Part shown: positions 15,046 to 24,150 of the stretch, in pieces | Position numbering within the stretch: the first letter of the stretch is position 1 | Layout of the letters: the number at the start of each line of letters is the position of its first letter | From: Lachnospiraceae bacterium | Lineage (GTDB): Bacteria; Bacillota_A; Clostridia; Lachnospirales; Lachnospiraceae | Assembly (NCBI GenBank): GCA_024699595.1 | Contig: JAILPG010000171.1 | Coordinates: forward strand, 1-25,632 | Reading direction: 5' to 3' | DNA: 25,632 nucleotides | Program-made: the position numbers and the translations under genes | Notes under the pieces: model-generated | What the model was told of the DNA's origin: nothing | Database searches by the model: none | What the model saw: the letters and a program-made list of their open reading frames with translations, nothing else

Positions 15046-17294
15046 AATCTTTTCTTTACACCCTTTCCATCACGCTTTGCAAGCTTTAGTGATGCAAGAT
15101 CTATCTTTGCGCCATCAGATTCGACAGTTTCCTCACATCCGTATGTGCAGAAGAAGGCTTCCTTCACCCTATCATTACCTGAAAGCTTCATTCCCCTGAC
15201 ACCTACGGCTCCCTTTTTCTTAACCGGCACCTCATCGAGCAGGAACTTTAGGAAAAATCCGTCCGCAGTCCTTAGGACAACCACATCCTCGGCGATCACC
15301 GGGCATATATCGATCACTGTATCGCCGTCCATTAAGGATGTAGCGCTCACGCTTCTCTTCGTAACATCAAACTCCGTCCCGTAGACCTGCTTCATCATTG
15401 CCTTTGAGGTGACAAAACAGAGCTTTTGCAGTATCACTCTCTCAAGAGATGTAACATATATGAATCTTTCCTTCTGCGAATTGTAATTGCTGACATTGTC
15501 TATCGGGATGCCCTTGTCCCTTAACTTTCCATACGGAAGATCCATGACCTTTACGGTATACATCATTCCGGTATCCGTAAAGATACAGATACGCCCTGTA
15601 TTCATAACGGAAAAGACATATCTGTTCTCATTATCCGCAGTTTCCCTGTTTCTCTCATAGGTCTGCAGATCAATGGTCCTTGCATATCCGAAACGGTCCA
15701 TTAAAAAGACCACTTCCTGCTCTTCGATCTCTTTTTCCACATAAACGGCTGCTTCGGCATTGATTATCTCGGTCTTTCTCGGACTGTCATATTCCTTCTT
15801 AAAAGCATCAAGCTCTTTGATGATAACCTTATCCATGGATTTGCGGTTTGTAAGGATATCCTTGTAATGCTCTATATTCTTCTCGGTGGTCTCATGCTCC
15901 TTGATAAGAGCTTCTATCTCAAGACCGATAAGCTTATACAGTCTCATCTCAAGGATCGCATCCGCCTGTTTTACGGTGAATCTGAGCTGTTCTGCCATCT
16001 TTCTGGAGATGCGGGATTTAAAGTTGATCCCTTCGGTAACACCCTCTGTAAGGCAGGCCTTAGCCATCTTAAGATCCTTAGATCCTCTAAGTATCTCTAT
16101 GATCAGGTCAATGACCTCACAGGCACGGATAAGACCCTCCTGTATCTCTTTTCTGTCAAGCTCCTTTTCAAGAAGGGTTTTGTATTTTCTCGTACAGATC
16201 TCATGCCTGAAATCGACATGATATTTTATTATATCCCTAAGTCCCAGCGTCTCAGGCCTTCCGTCACATACGGCTAGCATGTTTACGCCAAAGGTATCCT
16301 CAAGCTTGGTCTTTTTGTACAGAAGGTTTTTCAGATATTCGACATCGGCATCTTTTTTAAGCTCAAGTACTATCCTTATGCCTTCCTTGGAGGACTGGTT
16401 GGAAATGTCAGTTATGTCGTTTGCCTTCTTCTGGTCGATAAGAGCCACTATATCAAGTAAGAATCTCGAAATGCCGGCTCCGGTCATTGTATAAGGGATC
16501 TCAGTTATTACCAGTCTGAGCTTTCCGCCCTTTTCCTTTTCCAGGGCGACCTTTCCTCTCAGCTTTAATTTTCCCGTGCCTGTCTCATACAGAGACCACA
16601 GCTCGTCTTTATTGACAACGATACCTCCAGTCGGGAAATCCGGTCCTTTTATATAATCAAGGAGCTCAAGCGTGGAAATGTCGGGATTTAACAGATATGC
16701 CTTCACCGCATCTATCACTTCGCCGACATTATGCGGAGGTATGCTTGTAGCCATTCCGACAGCGATACCCTCGGCACCGTTTATCAAGATCTGAGGAAGC
16801 TTTGCGGGAAGTACAACGGGTTCCTTTTCGGTCTCGTCAAAATTGGGCATGAAATCCACAACATCCTTGTCGAGATCCGCAAGCAGTGTCTCCTGTGAAA
16901 ACTTCTGAAGCCTGGCTTCCGTATAACGCATGGCCGCGGCCCCGTCGCCTTCTATGGACCCGAAGTTTCCGTGTCCGTCCACAAGCGGTATTTCCTTCTT
17001 GAAATCCTGGGCCATCACAACCAGGGCATCGTAGATCGAAGCATCACCGTGCGGGTGGTACTTACCCATAGTATCCCCGACTATCCTTGCGGATTTTCTG
17101 TAGGGTCTGTCATATCTGATCCCAAGCTCATGCATATCATAAAGCGTACGTCTCTGTACGGGCTTCAGACCGTCCCGCACATCGGGAAGCGCTCTGGATA
17201 TGATGACGCTCATTGCATAATCAATGTATGATTTCTGCATTATCTCGGAAAATTCGGTTTTTATGATAAGTTCATCTTCTGTGATATCAGGCAT
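15042..17294 (-). CDS. parC: DNA topoisomerase IV subunit A (GyrA/ParC type)
   Basis: DNA-cleaving subunit of a type IIA topoisomerase, expected to pair with the ParE-like protein encoded upstream and to untangle daughter chromosomes. From ATG 17294 (AGAGGA upstream) it has 750 residues. An upstream GTG at 17351 lacks a ribosome site. The winged-helix region [14 protein letters not shown] and the catalytic Tyr124 ([10 protein letters not shown]) are present. The quinolone region reads [12 protein letters not shown], so the position equal to E. coli GyrA Ser83 is Ala85. The C-terminal propeller has no QRRGGKG GyrA box, which favours ParC over GyrA. A second gyrase-like subunit name is possible because Lachnospiraceae annotation is mixed. 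Confidence 0.9.
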   Translation of the reverse strand: MPDITEDELIIKTEFSEIMQKSYIDYAMSVIISRALPDVRDGLKPVQRRTLYDMHELGIRYDRPYRKSARIVGDTMGKYHPHGDASIYDALVVMAQDFKKEIPLVDGHGNFGSIEGDGAAAMRYTEARLQKFSQETLLADLDKDVVDFMPNFDETEKEPVVLPAKLPQILINGAEGIAVGMATSIPPHNVGEVIDAVKAYLLNPDISTLELLDYIKGPDFPTGGIVVNKDELWSLYETGTGKLKLRGKVALEKEKGGKLRLVITEIPYTMTGAGISRFLLDIVALIDQKKANDITDISNQSSKEGIRIVLELKKDADVEYLKNLLYKKTKLEDTFGVNMLAVCDGRPETLGLRDIIKYHVDFRHEICTRKYKTLLEKELDRKEIQEGLIRACEVIDLIIEILRGSKDLKMAKACLTEGVTEGINFKSRISRKMAEQLRFTVKQADAILEMRLYKLIGLEIEALIKEHETTEKNIEHYKDILTNRKSMDKVIIKELDAFKKEYDSPRKTEIINAEAAVYVEKEIEEQEVVFLMDRFGYARTIDLQTYERNRETADNENRYVFSVMNTGRICIFTDTGMMYTVKVMDLPYGKLRDKGIPIDNVSNYNSQKERFIYVTSLERVILQKLCFVTSKAMMKQVYGTEFDVTKRSVSATSLMDGDTVIDICPVIAEDVVVLRTADGFFLKFLLDEVPVKKKGAVGVRGMKLSGNDRVKEAFFCTYGCEETVESDGAKIDLASLKLAKRDGKGVKKRL

Positions 17295-17397
17295 TTTCAA
17301 TTCCTCTGAATATTTATGCTCATTGGCTGCAGATAAAGCACCTTTTGACACACTGCAGCATATCTTTTCTGCGGATTAAGATCACCGCGCAGCTTAC

Positions 17398-19317
17398 TCA
17401 GATGTCAAGCTCGGCATCGTGAGCGTGACGGTATATAAAGTCCCGTCTCGGCGGCACCTCATTGCCCATTAATAGCTCGGTGGTGGTGGAAGCAAGTCTT
17501 GCATCCTCTATTTCCACAAGCCTTAAATGACGTCTTTCAGGGTCAAGAGTGGTCTCCCACAGCTGGTCGGGATCCATCTCCCCAAGCCCCTTATATCTCT
17601 GAAGCGTAAAATTCTTGTGATCCTTACGGTATATGCTTAAAGCCTTGTCATCATAGAGGTATTCCTCCTCTCCCCTCTGGGGGATAGCCTTGTAAAGAGG
17701 AGGCATAGCGATGTATACGTGGCCCTCATATATGAGCTCTGGCATGAATCTGTAAAACAGTGTCAGAAGCAGGGTTGAGATATGTGCTCCGTCCACGTCC
17801 GCATCCGCCATGATGATGATCTTGTCATACCGCAGTCTGCTTATGTCAAAATCATTGCCGTATCCCTCCGAAAAGCCGCAGCCAAAGGCGTTGATCATGG
17901 ATTTGATCTCGGCATTTGCAAGCACTTTGTCTATGGTGGCCTTTTCCACGTTAAGGATCTTACCCCTTATGGGAAGAATGGCCTGATACATCCTGTTTCT
18001 TGCAGTCTTTGCGGAGCCTCCCGCGGAATCACCCTCGACTATGAATATCTCGCACTTCTTTGCATCCCTGCTCTCACAGTTTGAAAGCTTGCCGTTTGAA
18101 TCAAAGGAAAACTTCTGCTTCGTAAGCATGTTGGTCTTTGCTTTTTCCTCGGTCTTCCTTATCTTTGCGGCCTTTTCCGCACAGGCTAAAATGGTCTTTA
18201 GCTCAGCGGGATTTCTGTCAAAATAGAGAACGATCTCATCGCCCGAAACCTTTGATACGGCCTTTGCAGCATCCTGATTGTCAAGCTTTGTCTTGGTCTG
18301 TCCCTCGAATCTCGGATCGGGGTGTTTTATGGATATTACGGCCGTCATGCCGTTTCTGATATCGGCTCCTGTAAAGTTCTGATCCTTGTCTTTTAATATG
18401 TTCAGCTCTCTTGCATAGCTGTTCATAACATTGGTAAAAACAGTCTTGAAGCCGGTAAGATGCGTACCGCCCTCGGAATTGTAGATATTGTTGCAGAATC
18501 CGAGAACGTTTTCATGAAACTCATTGACATACTGGAAGGCCACCTCGACCTGAATGCCGTCGCACATGCCCTTAAAGTATACGGGCTCGTGAAGAGCCTC
18601 TTCGTTTTTGTTTATGTCCTTTACGAATCCTATTATCCCGTCAGGCTCATTGAACCTTACCTCTTCGGGTTCGTCTCCTCTTAAGTCCTTAAAGATTATC
18701 GTAAGCTTTGGATTCAGATATGCAGTCTCATGAAGCCTGCTCTTAATATCCTCTTCCCTGAAGCGTGTTTTTTCAAAAATGGTATCATCGGGCAGGAAAT
18801 TGATCTTCGTGCCGGTACCTCTGGCATTTCCGGTAACCGGCAACAACCCGTTAATAAGCTCTACGACGGGCTTTCCCTTGTTATATCTGTCATGGTATAC
18901 CTTGCCGTCCCTTCTTACCTCAATGTCGAGATAGGTAGAAAGCGCATTCACTACAGATGAGCCGACGCCGTGAAGGCCTCCGCTTGTCTTATACACCGAT
19001 GAATCGAACTTGCCCCCGGCATGAAGGGTGGTAAAAACAACTCTCTCCGCGCTAACACCCTTCTCGTGCATACCGACGGGAATACCCCTGCCGTTATCCG
19101 TGATCGTAGCCGACCCGTCCTTTTCAAGCGTAACATGTATCTGATCGCAGAAACCCGCAAGATGCTCATCCACGGAATTGTCCACAATCTCATATATAAG
19201 ATGATTTAAGCCTTTAGTGGTGACTGAGCCGATATACATTCCCGGCCTTTTACGAACCGCCTCCAGCCCCTCAAGGACGGTGATGCTGTCGGCTTCATAA
19301 GAATTGGATTTCCCCAT
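17398..19317 (-). CDS. parE: DNA topoisomerase IV subunit B (GyrB/ParE type)
   Basis: ATPase subunit of the same type IIA topoisomerase. In 639 residues the GHKL ATP-binding motifs are intact: EIVDNSVDE (Glu43, Asn47), TDNGRGIP (~73-80), and TLHAGGKF with SGGLHGVGSSVVNALS (~97-127). The TOPRIM domain has FIVEGDSAGGSAKTARNR (Glu428, Asp430) and the metal motif MADADVDGAH (Asp505, 507, 509). Also present are ILPIRGKILNVEKA and RYKGLGEMDPDQLW. Pairing with a GyrA-like subunit that lacks the GyrA box supports the ParE reading; GyrB cannot be ruled out from this subunit alone. AGGGG lies about 9 bases upstream of the ATG. It is first in a probable nine-gene operon and is followed 103 bases later by parC; that gap shows nothing clear. 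Confidence 0.92.
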   Translation of the reverse strand: MGKSNSYEADSITVLEGLEAVRKRPGMYIGSVTTKGLNHLIYEIVDNSVDEHLAGFCDQIHVTLEKDGSATITDNGRGIPVGMHEKGVSAERVVFTTLHAGGKFDSSVYKTSGGLHGVGSSVVNALSTYLDIEVRRDGKVYHDRYNKGKPVVELINGLLPVTGNARGTGTKINFLPDDTIFEKTRFREEDIKSRLHETAYLNPKLTIIFKDLRGDEPEEVRFNEPDGIIGFVKDINKNEEALHEPVYFKGMCDGIQVEVAFQYVNEFHENVLGFCNNIYNSEGGTHLTGFKTVFTNVMNSYARELNILKDKDQNFTGADIRNGMTAVISIKHPDPRFEGQTKTKLDNQDAAKAVSKVSGDEIVLYFDRNPAELKTILACAEKAAKIRKTEEKAKTNMLTKQKFSFDSNGKLSNCESRDAKKCEIFIVEGDSAGGSAKTARNRMYQAILPIRGKILNVEKATIDKVLANAEIKSMINAFGCGFSEGYGNDFDISRLRYDKIIIMADADVDGAHISTLLLTLFYRFMPELIYEGHVYIAMPPLYKAIPQRGEEEYLYDDKALSIYRKDHKNFTLQRYKGLGEMDPDQLWETTLDPERRHLRLVEIEDARLASTTTELLMGNEVPPRRDFIYRHAHDAELDI

Positions 19318-19378
19318 GTTTGATTACCCCTGTTTTTACTCCCTGCAAATGTGATGAAATATAGATTCCACTCGTAGT

Positions 19379-19407
19379 AGTTTACCAATATTTTGTGCAA
19401 AAATCAA
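19379..19407 (-). promoter_or_regulatory. Probable promoter of the parE-parC operon
   Basis: On the minus strand TTGATT (19407-19402) and TAAACT (19384-19379) are spaced by 17 bases, with predicted transcription start near 19372 and a leader of about 55 bases before parE. It lies in the 114-base gap after recG, which has no clear terminator of its own. Confidence 0.7.
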
Positions 19408-19431
19408 GGGGTGAGCACCATATTTGGTATT

Positions 19432-21456
19432 TCAAAGACCGGGTGAGTAATACCCCTCAAGCATTTGCTCAAGCTTTTCTCTGATATGTGCGTTTTTCGG
19501 AAGGCTGAGATCACGGTCCTCCGATAGAAGCGCATCCACATCATCGCAGGCCTTCTTAAGGATCGGCGCATCCGTATAGATATCCCCGAGCTTAAAGTTT
19601 AATTCTCCGCTCTGTCTGATCCCGAACAGTTCTCCCGGGCCTCTCAGTTCCAGATCCTTGGATGCGATATAGAAGCCGTCATTTGACTGTGCGAGGATAT
19701 CAAGTCTTTGTCTGCTCTCTTCATTGTCCTGTCCGTTAAAAAAGACACAATAACTCTGCGCATCTCCCCTGCCTATCCGGCCTCTTAACTGATGAAGCTG
19801 TGCCAGACCGAAGCGTTCGGCATTTTCTACTATCATCACTGTTGCATTCGGGACATTCACACCAACCTCAACGACCGTGGTAGACACAAGTACCTGTATG
19901 TCATTGTTGTAAAAGGCATCCATTACCCTCTGTTTTTCGGCCGGTTTCATCTTGCCGTGCAGGCACTCGACCCTTATCGACGGACCGAGCTTTTCGGAAA
20001 GGACCTGTGTATAGCCTGTCACGTCCTTGGCATCAAGTCCCTCGCTCTCCTCGACGAGCGGGCATATGACGTAAGCCTGGTGTCCGTTATCCGTCTCCTT
20101 TTTTATGAATCTGTATGCGCTTTCATGATAGGAATCTCCCACCACGCAGTTCTTTATTGGAAGCCTTCTTGCAGGCACCTCATCTATCACTGATATATCA
20201 AGATCTCCGTACATAATGATCGCAAGTGTCCTCGGTATAGGAGTGGCACTCATGACAAGCACATGAGGAACATTCTCGGTATTCTTTGTGATAAGCGCAT
20301 CCCTCTGCTTTACACCGAAGCGGTGCTGTTCATCGGTTATTACAAGAGCAAGGTCATTATAGATGACCTTCTCCTGAAACAGTGCATGGGTTCCAATAAT
20401 AATGTCCGCCTCGTTTTCACTTATGAGCCTGTATGTTTCCTTCTTTTTTGCAGCTGTCATCGAGCCCGTTAACAGTACCGATCTTACAGGCAGGTCGTTT
20501 TCTGATACCAGCCTGTTTAACGCCTCAAAATGCTGTGAGGCAAGTATCTCGGTAGGTGCCATGATGACCGCCTGATGTTTGTTGATCGCAGTCATTATCG
20601 CGGACAGGAATGCTATTATGGTCTTTCCCGAGCCGACATCCCCCTGCACCAGTCTGTTCATCGAGACAGATTTCGTAAGGTCGGATGCTATCTCCCTCCA
20701 TACTCTCATCTGTGCAGAGGTCAGTCTGTAGGGCAGTCTTTCTATGATCCGCTCGCACTCGGCACATTCGATCATGTTGAAATCATTTTTGGCGCGCAGA
20801 TTATCCTCTTTAAGAAACCGAAGGCGCAGTATGTAATAAAAGAATTCCTCATATACGAACGTCCCTCTTGCTTTCTTAAGTTCCTCCATATCCTTCGGGA
20901 AATGCATCATCCTGTGAAGCTCATATTTCCTTTTGATATCAGGGTCTGTAAACAGAGTCTTAACACTCTTTTTAACCGTCTGGTTGGTAAGGCCCTTTGT
21001 AAGCGGATATACGGGCTGCAGCGTGTTTTTTATCTCATCGAAGTTTTCGGGAGTAAAGATAAGAGGCTGGTCTGTGCAGTAGGAATTACCCTTCTTGTAT
21101 ACCTTTCCCCAGAATATGTATCTGGTCCCCGTCTTTAAGCTTTTTGAAAGATACGGCATATGAAACCAGACGGCGTTTATTATCATATCCCCGTGCTTTA
21201 GAGGACAGGAGGTTATTGTAAGCCTTCCGGACCTTCGCATAAGCGCAGCCCTTGCAACATAGGCGCTGAAAGCGATGATCTTTCCGGTATCCTCATCCCC
21301 TATATCGATAACGTCATCAAATTTCACATAATTTCTCGGAAAATAATTAAGCAGGTCGTCATATGTGCAGACTCCTACTTTTCTAAAAAGTGAAGCGGTC
21401 TTTTCGCCCACTCCCTTAAGATCTGTGATTTCGCGTAAAGCTGTTGATACTGGCAT
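19432..21456 (-). CDS. recG: ATP-dependent DNA helicase RecG
   Basis: RecG reverses stalled replication forks and migrates branched DNA. The 674-residue protein has the N-terminal wedge domain (ITDLKGVGEKTASLFRKVGV). The helicase core has Walker A GDVGSGKT (~272-279), the DEQH box at 375-378, MSATPIPRTLA, and motifs V and VI (VVEVGVNVPNATVMIVENAERFGLAQLHQLRGRIGRG). The C-terminal LRGPGELFGIRQSG is typical. Only ATG 21456 fits the family N-terminus, and an in-frame TGA lies 30 bases upstream. No Shine-Dalgarno sequence precedes it; a TATAAT one base upstream is too close to serve as its promoter. It follows fakA after a hairpin, in the conserved yloU-fakA-recG order. Confidence 0.96.
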   Translation of the reverse strand: MPVSTALREITDLKGVGEKTASLFRKVGVCTYDDLLNYFPRNYVKFDDVIDIGDEDTGKIIAFSAYVARAALMRRSGRLTITSCPLKHGDMIINAVWFHMPYLSKSLKTGTRYIFWGKVYKKGNSYCTDQPLIFTPENFDEIKNTLQPVYPLTKGLTNQTVKKSVKTLFTDPDIKRKYELHRMMHFPKDMEELKKARGTFVYEEFFYYILRLRFLKEDNLRAKNDFNMIECAECERIIERLPYRLTSAQMRVWREIASDLTKSVSMNRLVQGDVGSGKTIIAFLSAIMTAINKHQAVIMAPTEILASQHFEALNRLVSENDLPVRSVLLTGSMTAAKKKETYRLISENEADIIIGTHALFQEKVIYNDLALVITDEQHRFGVKQRDALITKNTENVPHVLVMSATPIPRTLAIIMYGDLDISVIDEVPARRLPIKNCVVGDSYHESAYRFIKKETDNGHQAYVICPLVEESEGLDAKDVTGYTQVLSEKLGPSIRVECLHGKMKPAEKQRVMDAFYNNDIQVLVSTTVVEVGVNVPNATVMIVENAERFGLAQLHQLRGRIGRGDAQSYCVFFNGQDNEESRQRLDILAQSNDGFYIASKDLELRGPGELFGIRQSGELNFKLGDIYTDAPILKKACDDVDALLSEDRDLSLPKNAHIREKLEQMLEGYYSPGL

Positions 21457-21515
21457 AATTATAATGATTAGTTGATCTGTTCATAAAACAGGATCCAATA
21501 AGCTTATTTACAACA

Positions 21516-21542
21516 ATACCCCGTAGGATAACTACGGGGTAT
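21516..21542 (-). terminator. Hairpin terminator between fakA and recG
   Basis: A perfect 11-base stem (21516-21526 with 21532-21542) around the 5-base loop gataa lies 31 bases after the fakA stop. On the minus strand it is followed by TTGTTGT, a poor T-run, so termination may be partial and recG may be read through. In the plus direction a TTTTT run lies 4 bases after the stem. Confidence 0.65.
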
Positions 21543-21573
21543 ACATTTTTCAAACACTGAAACGGTATTTCAC

Positions 21574-23331
21574 CTACTCAACCGATATTACATAGTAGTA
21601 GATCGGCTGTCCGCCGAAATGAAGCTCGACATCCAGATCCGGATAGAGAGCCTGCACCTGTAAGAGCAGATCTCCCGCAGCTTCCTCATCGACCTCTATA
21701 CCGTAATAGATGCTCACAAGCTCCGAGGAGTCATCGATCATCTTTTCTAGCATTTCAAGAGCTGTCTTTTCAACATTGCTTCCGACAGAGAGGATATCAT
21801 GATCGCCTATTCCCATGATATTGCCCTGTTTGATCTCCATGTCAGATATTATCGTATCCCTTACGGCATAGGTTACCTGACCGGTCTTTACCTTTGTGAT
21901 CTCTTCCTCCATGGCAGCGACATTGTCCTCTACCGGAGCATCGGGTGAATAATTGATAAGTGCTGTGATTCCCTGCGGTACTGTCTTTGTGGGGATCACG
22001 ATAATGTTCTTGTCTTCTACGAGATATTTTGCCTGTTCGGCTGCCATGATAATGTTTTTGTTGTTAGGCAGTATAAAGATATTCTCTGCATTAACCCTGT
22101 CGATAGCTTCGAGCATGTCTTCCGTGGAGGGATTCATTGTCTGGCCTCCGGATATGATCTCGTCAACTCCGAGACCCTTAAAGATATTCTCCATGCCTTC
22201 ACCTATCGTCACACAGACAAATCCCATCTTCTTGGGCGGTGTCTTTATAACAGGCTTCTGTATCGGTACTTCAGTTTTCGCAGGCTTTTCCTCTTTTACG
22301 GTGTCTCTCTCCGACGTCTTTTGCTCTTTTTCTTCTTTAGCTTCAGTACCGCTCTCCTTGTCTCCGTTTTCGGAAGCGGTTTCGGTGATCTCAGGCTTTT
22401 CAACGGGCTTTAGGTTTTCAACCGTTATCTCGTAGCATACGCCGTAATCAAGGGCCTTCTGAATCGCAAGTCCCGGATCGTTTGTATTTAGGGCTACGGT
22501 AATGAGATTGGATTCACCTGCATTTACAACATCATAAGTGATCCGTTCTCCGAGCGAATCAAGGTAAGTACCGTAATCTTCTTCATTCTTGCTGTTAAAT
22601 ACATCAAGAGTATTCACCAGATATTTAACGCAGTAACGGTATTTGTTCTCGGGTTCTTTCTCCTCCTCAGAAGAGGCTGTGGTCTCCTCATTCCCAAAGG
22701 AAAGATCTACAGGTTTTCCAAGGAAGCAGTCATAAGCACCCCTCAAAAGCTCCACAAGTCCCTGTCCGCCCGAATCGACCACTCCGGCCTGTTTCAGCAC
22801 AGGGAGCATTTCGGGGGTCTTCTTAAGCACCTCCTCGGCATGCTCTATTACCTTTTCTATAAATACGGACATATCCTCTTCGGTCTGCACAAGCTCCGAA
22901 GCCTTGTCGGCAGCCGCCTTTGCGACCGTAAGGATGGTGCCCTCCTTGGGCTTCATTACTGCCTTGTAAGCGGATTCGGTTGCCTTCTGCATTGCATTGC
23001 TAAGGATCACCGTATCTATTTCCTGCTCACTCTTTACCACCTTGGTAAAGCCTCTTATAAGCTGTGAGAGGATAACTCCCGAATTACCGCGGGCTCCCCT
23101 TAACGAACCCGATGACATTGCCTTTGCAAGACTGTCCATCTTTATATCTTCAAGAGCCAACACATCCCTTGCAGCTGACATTATCGTAAGTGTCATGTTC
23201 GTTCCCGTGTCACCGTCAGGTACCGGGAATACATTCAGTTCATTTATATAGGCCTTCTTGGCCTCCAAAGCCTTTGCACCGGCCAAAAAACATCTCGAAA
23301 GTGTTTTGGCATCGATCGTATTGCTGCTCAC
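21574..23331 (-). CDS. fakA: DhaL-domain fatty acid kinase subunit FakA (YloV family)
   Basis: Homolog of FakA/YloV, the ATP-binding subunit that, with a FakB (DegV) protein, phosphorylates exogenous or recycled fatty acids. The N-terminal DhaL domain has the nucleotide-metal motif NVFPVPDGDTGTNM (Asp39, Asp41) and SGSLRGARGNSGVILSQLIRGF. The middle domain is followed by a charged Glu/Lys-rich linker at ~306-368 that is probably disordered. The C-terminal domain starts GFVCVTIGEGMENIFKGLG and includes FILPNNKNIIMAAEQA. The length, 585 residues, exceeds the usual ~550 mainly because of the linker. The start is GTG 23331 with AGGAGG 7 bases upstream. It follows the Asp23-family gene by 12 bases, as in Bacillus (yloU-yloV). 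No fakB is in the window. Confidence 0.9.
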   Translation of the reverse strand: MSSNTIDAKTLSRCFLAGAKALEAKKAYINELNVFPVPDGDTGTNMTLTIMSAARDVLALEDIKMDSLAKAMSSGSLRGARGNSGVILSQLIRGFTKVVKSEQEIDTVILSNAMQKATESAYKAVMKPKEGTILTVAKAAADKASELVQTEEDMSVFIEKVIEHAEEVLKKTPEMLPVLKQAGVVDSGGQGLVELLRGAYDCFLGKPVDLSFGNEETTASSEEEKEPENKYRYCVKYLVNTLDVFNSKNEEDYGTYLDSLGERITYDVVNAGESNLITVALNTNDPGLAIQKALDYGVCYEITVENLKPVEKPEITETASENGDKESGTEAKEEKEQKTSERDTVKEEKPAKTEVPIQKPVIKTPPKKMGFVCVTIGEGMENIFKGLGVDEIISGGQTMNPSTEDMLEAIDRVNAENIFILPNNKNIIMAAEQAKYLVEDKNIIVIPTKTVPQGITALINYSPDAPVEDNVAAMEEEITKVKTGQVTYAVRDTIISDMEIKQGNIMGIGDHDILSVGSNVEKTALEMLEKMIDDSSELVSIYYGIEVDEEAAGDLLLQVQALYPDLDVELHFGGQPIYYYVISVE

Positions 23332-23343
23332 TTTATATCCTCC

Positions 23344-23700
23344 TTAATCGATCACTCGAACGCCTTCTACATAAATGTTTATACGCCCAATTGCAAATCC
23401 GGTGAATTCCTCAACCTTATATTTTACATTGCTGATAAGATTATCCGATACCGCCTGGATGCTCACTCCGTAAGCAACGATAACATGAAAATCCAGCTGA
23501 AGCATATCATCCACAAGCTTCACATTGATGCCGTGCGTAATGCTGTCCTTTTTAAGAAGCTTTACGATGCCGTCCTTTACATTGACTGCGGCCATGCCCA
23601 CTATTCCGAAGCACTCCATGGCTACCGTGCCTGCATACTGGGCGATAACCTCGGTATCAATGGAAACATTCTCTATCTTTGTATTTATGTTACCCTTCAT
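23344..23700 (-). CDS. Asp23/Gls24 family protein (YloU-like)
   Basis: Small envelope-stress-type protein of the Asp23/Gls24 family, 118 residues. Family features are VIAQYAGTVAMECFGIVGMAAV at the N-terminus, GINVKLVDDMLQLDFHVIVAYG in the centre, and the SNVKYKVEEFTG end. No membrane segment is present; relatives sit at the membrane through partners. I chose ATG 23700 with GGAGGAG 5 bases upstream instead of the ATG at 23730. The gene is first of the yloU-fakA unit and is divergent from rpmB. Its exact role in this setting is unknown, although the constant pairing with fakA hints at fatty acid or envelope homeostasis. Confidence 0.9.
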   Translation of the reverse strand: MKGNINTKIENVSIDTEVIAQYAGTVAMECFGIVGMAAVNVKDGIVKLLKKDSITHGINVKLVDDMLQLDFHVIVAYGVSIQAVSDNLISNVKYKVEEFTGFAIGRINIYVEGVRVID

Positions 23701-23745
23701 AGACACTCCTCCGATCAATATTGCCTTCAAAAAACCATCACATTG

Positions 23746-23773
23746 ATTATAACCTTTTTCACACCAAAATCAA
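23746..23773 (-). promoter_or_regulatory. Probable promoter of the yloU-like/fakA unit
   Basis: Minus-strand TTGATT (23773-23768) and a perfect TATAAT (23751-23746) are separated by 16 bases. The leader to the ATG at 23700 is about 40 bases. Confidence 0.65.
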
Positions 23774-23796
23774 AATCAAAGTTTTTTAACTTTTGC

Positions 23797-23825
23797 TTGC
23801 ATTAGGAAAAGACTATTGCTATAAT
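23797..23825 (+). promoter_or_regulatory. Promoter of rpmB
   Basis: Plus-strand TTGCAT (23797-23802) and a perfect TATAAT (23820-23825) with 17-base spacing; transcription should start near 23832. It is back to back with the promoter of the divergent gene pair, the -35 boxes being 23 bases apart. Confidence 0.75.
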
Positions 23826-23830
23826 ACCAA

Positions 23831-23852
23831 TGTTGCGATAAAAAAAGCAACA
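23831..23852 (+). other. Hairpin at the 5' end of the rpmB mRNA
   Basis: Six-base arms tgttgc (23831-23836) and gcaaca (23847-23852) enclose an A-rich 10-base loop exactly at the predicted transcript start. It may protect the 5' end of the message. It is not followed by a T-run and is not a terminator. Confidence 0.45.
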
Positions 23853-23880
23853 GACTTGAATTGTTAAAGGAGGTGCAGAC

Positions 23881-24066
23881 ATGGCAAAATGTGATATTTG
23901 CGGTAAGGGCGTTCACTTTGGAAATAATGTAAGTCATTCACATAGAAGATCAAACAGAATATTCAAGGCTAATGTGAGAACAGTAAAGTGTAAGGTTAAC
24001 GGAACTCCTAAAACACTTCACGTATGTACACGCTGCTTAAGATCTGATAAGGTTGAGCGCGCATAA
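23881..24066 (+). CDS. rpmB: Large-subunit ribosomal protein bL28
   Basis: Component of the 50S ribosomal subunit. The 61-residue protein starts MAKCDICGKGVHFGNNVSHS, followed by RRSNRIFKANVRTVK, which is diagnostic. It is the zinc-binding form: two cysteine pairs, CDIC (Cys4, Cys7) and CTRC (Cys49, Cys52). The ribosome site AAAGGAGGTG lies 5 bases before the ATG, consistent with high expression. It is the only plus-strand gene in the window and ends before a hairpin shared with the convergent J-domain gene. Confidence 0.97.
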   Translation: MAKCDICGKGVHFGNNVSHSHRRSNRIFKANVRTVKCKVNGTPKTLHVCTRCLRSDKVERA

Positions 24067-24115
24067 TACCGTATCCTCTCTGTTTCGCAGACAGTGGAAC
24101 TGAATAAGGAAGATC

Positions 24116-24150
24116 AAAAAAGGATATCTTAGTAGATATCCTTTAATTTT
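24116..24150. terminator. Bidirectional terminator between rpmB and the J-domain gene
   Basis: Perfect 11-base stem (24119-24129 with 24134-24144) with the 4-base loop tagt. On the minus strand it is followed by TTTTTT (24121-24116), and on the plus strand by TTTAATTTT, so it can serve both convergent genes. The stop codon of the J-domain gene (24131-24129) and its last codons lie inside the hairpin. Confidence 0.85.

Noticed and set aside
17295..17351. Longer ParC from GTG 17351
   Set aside because: No ribosome site, the extra 19 residues are not ParC-like, and ATG 17294 has AGAGGA at proper distance.
21457..21486. Promoter for recG (TTATGA, 17 bases, TATAAT)
   Set aside because: It would place the transcript start inside the second or third codon of recG, and the -35 match is poor.
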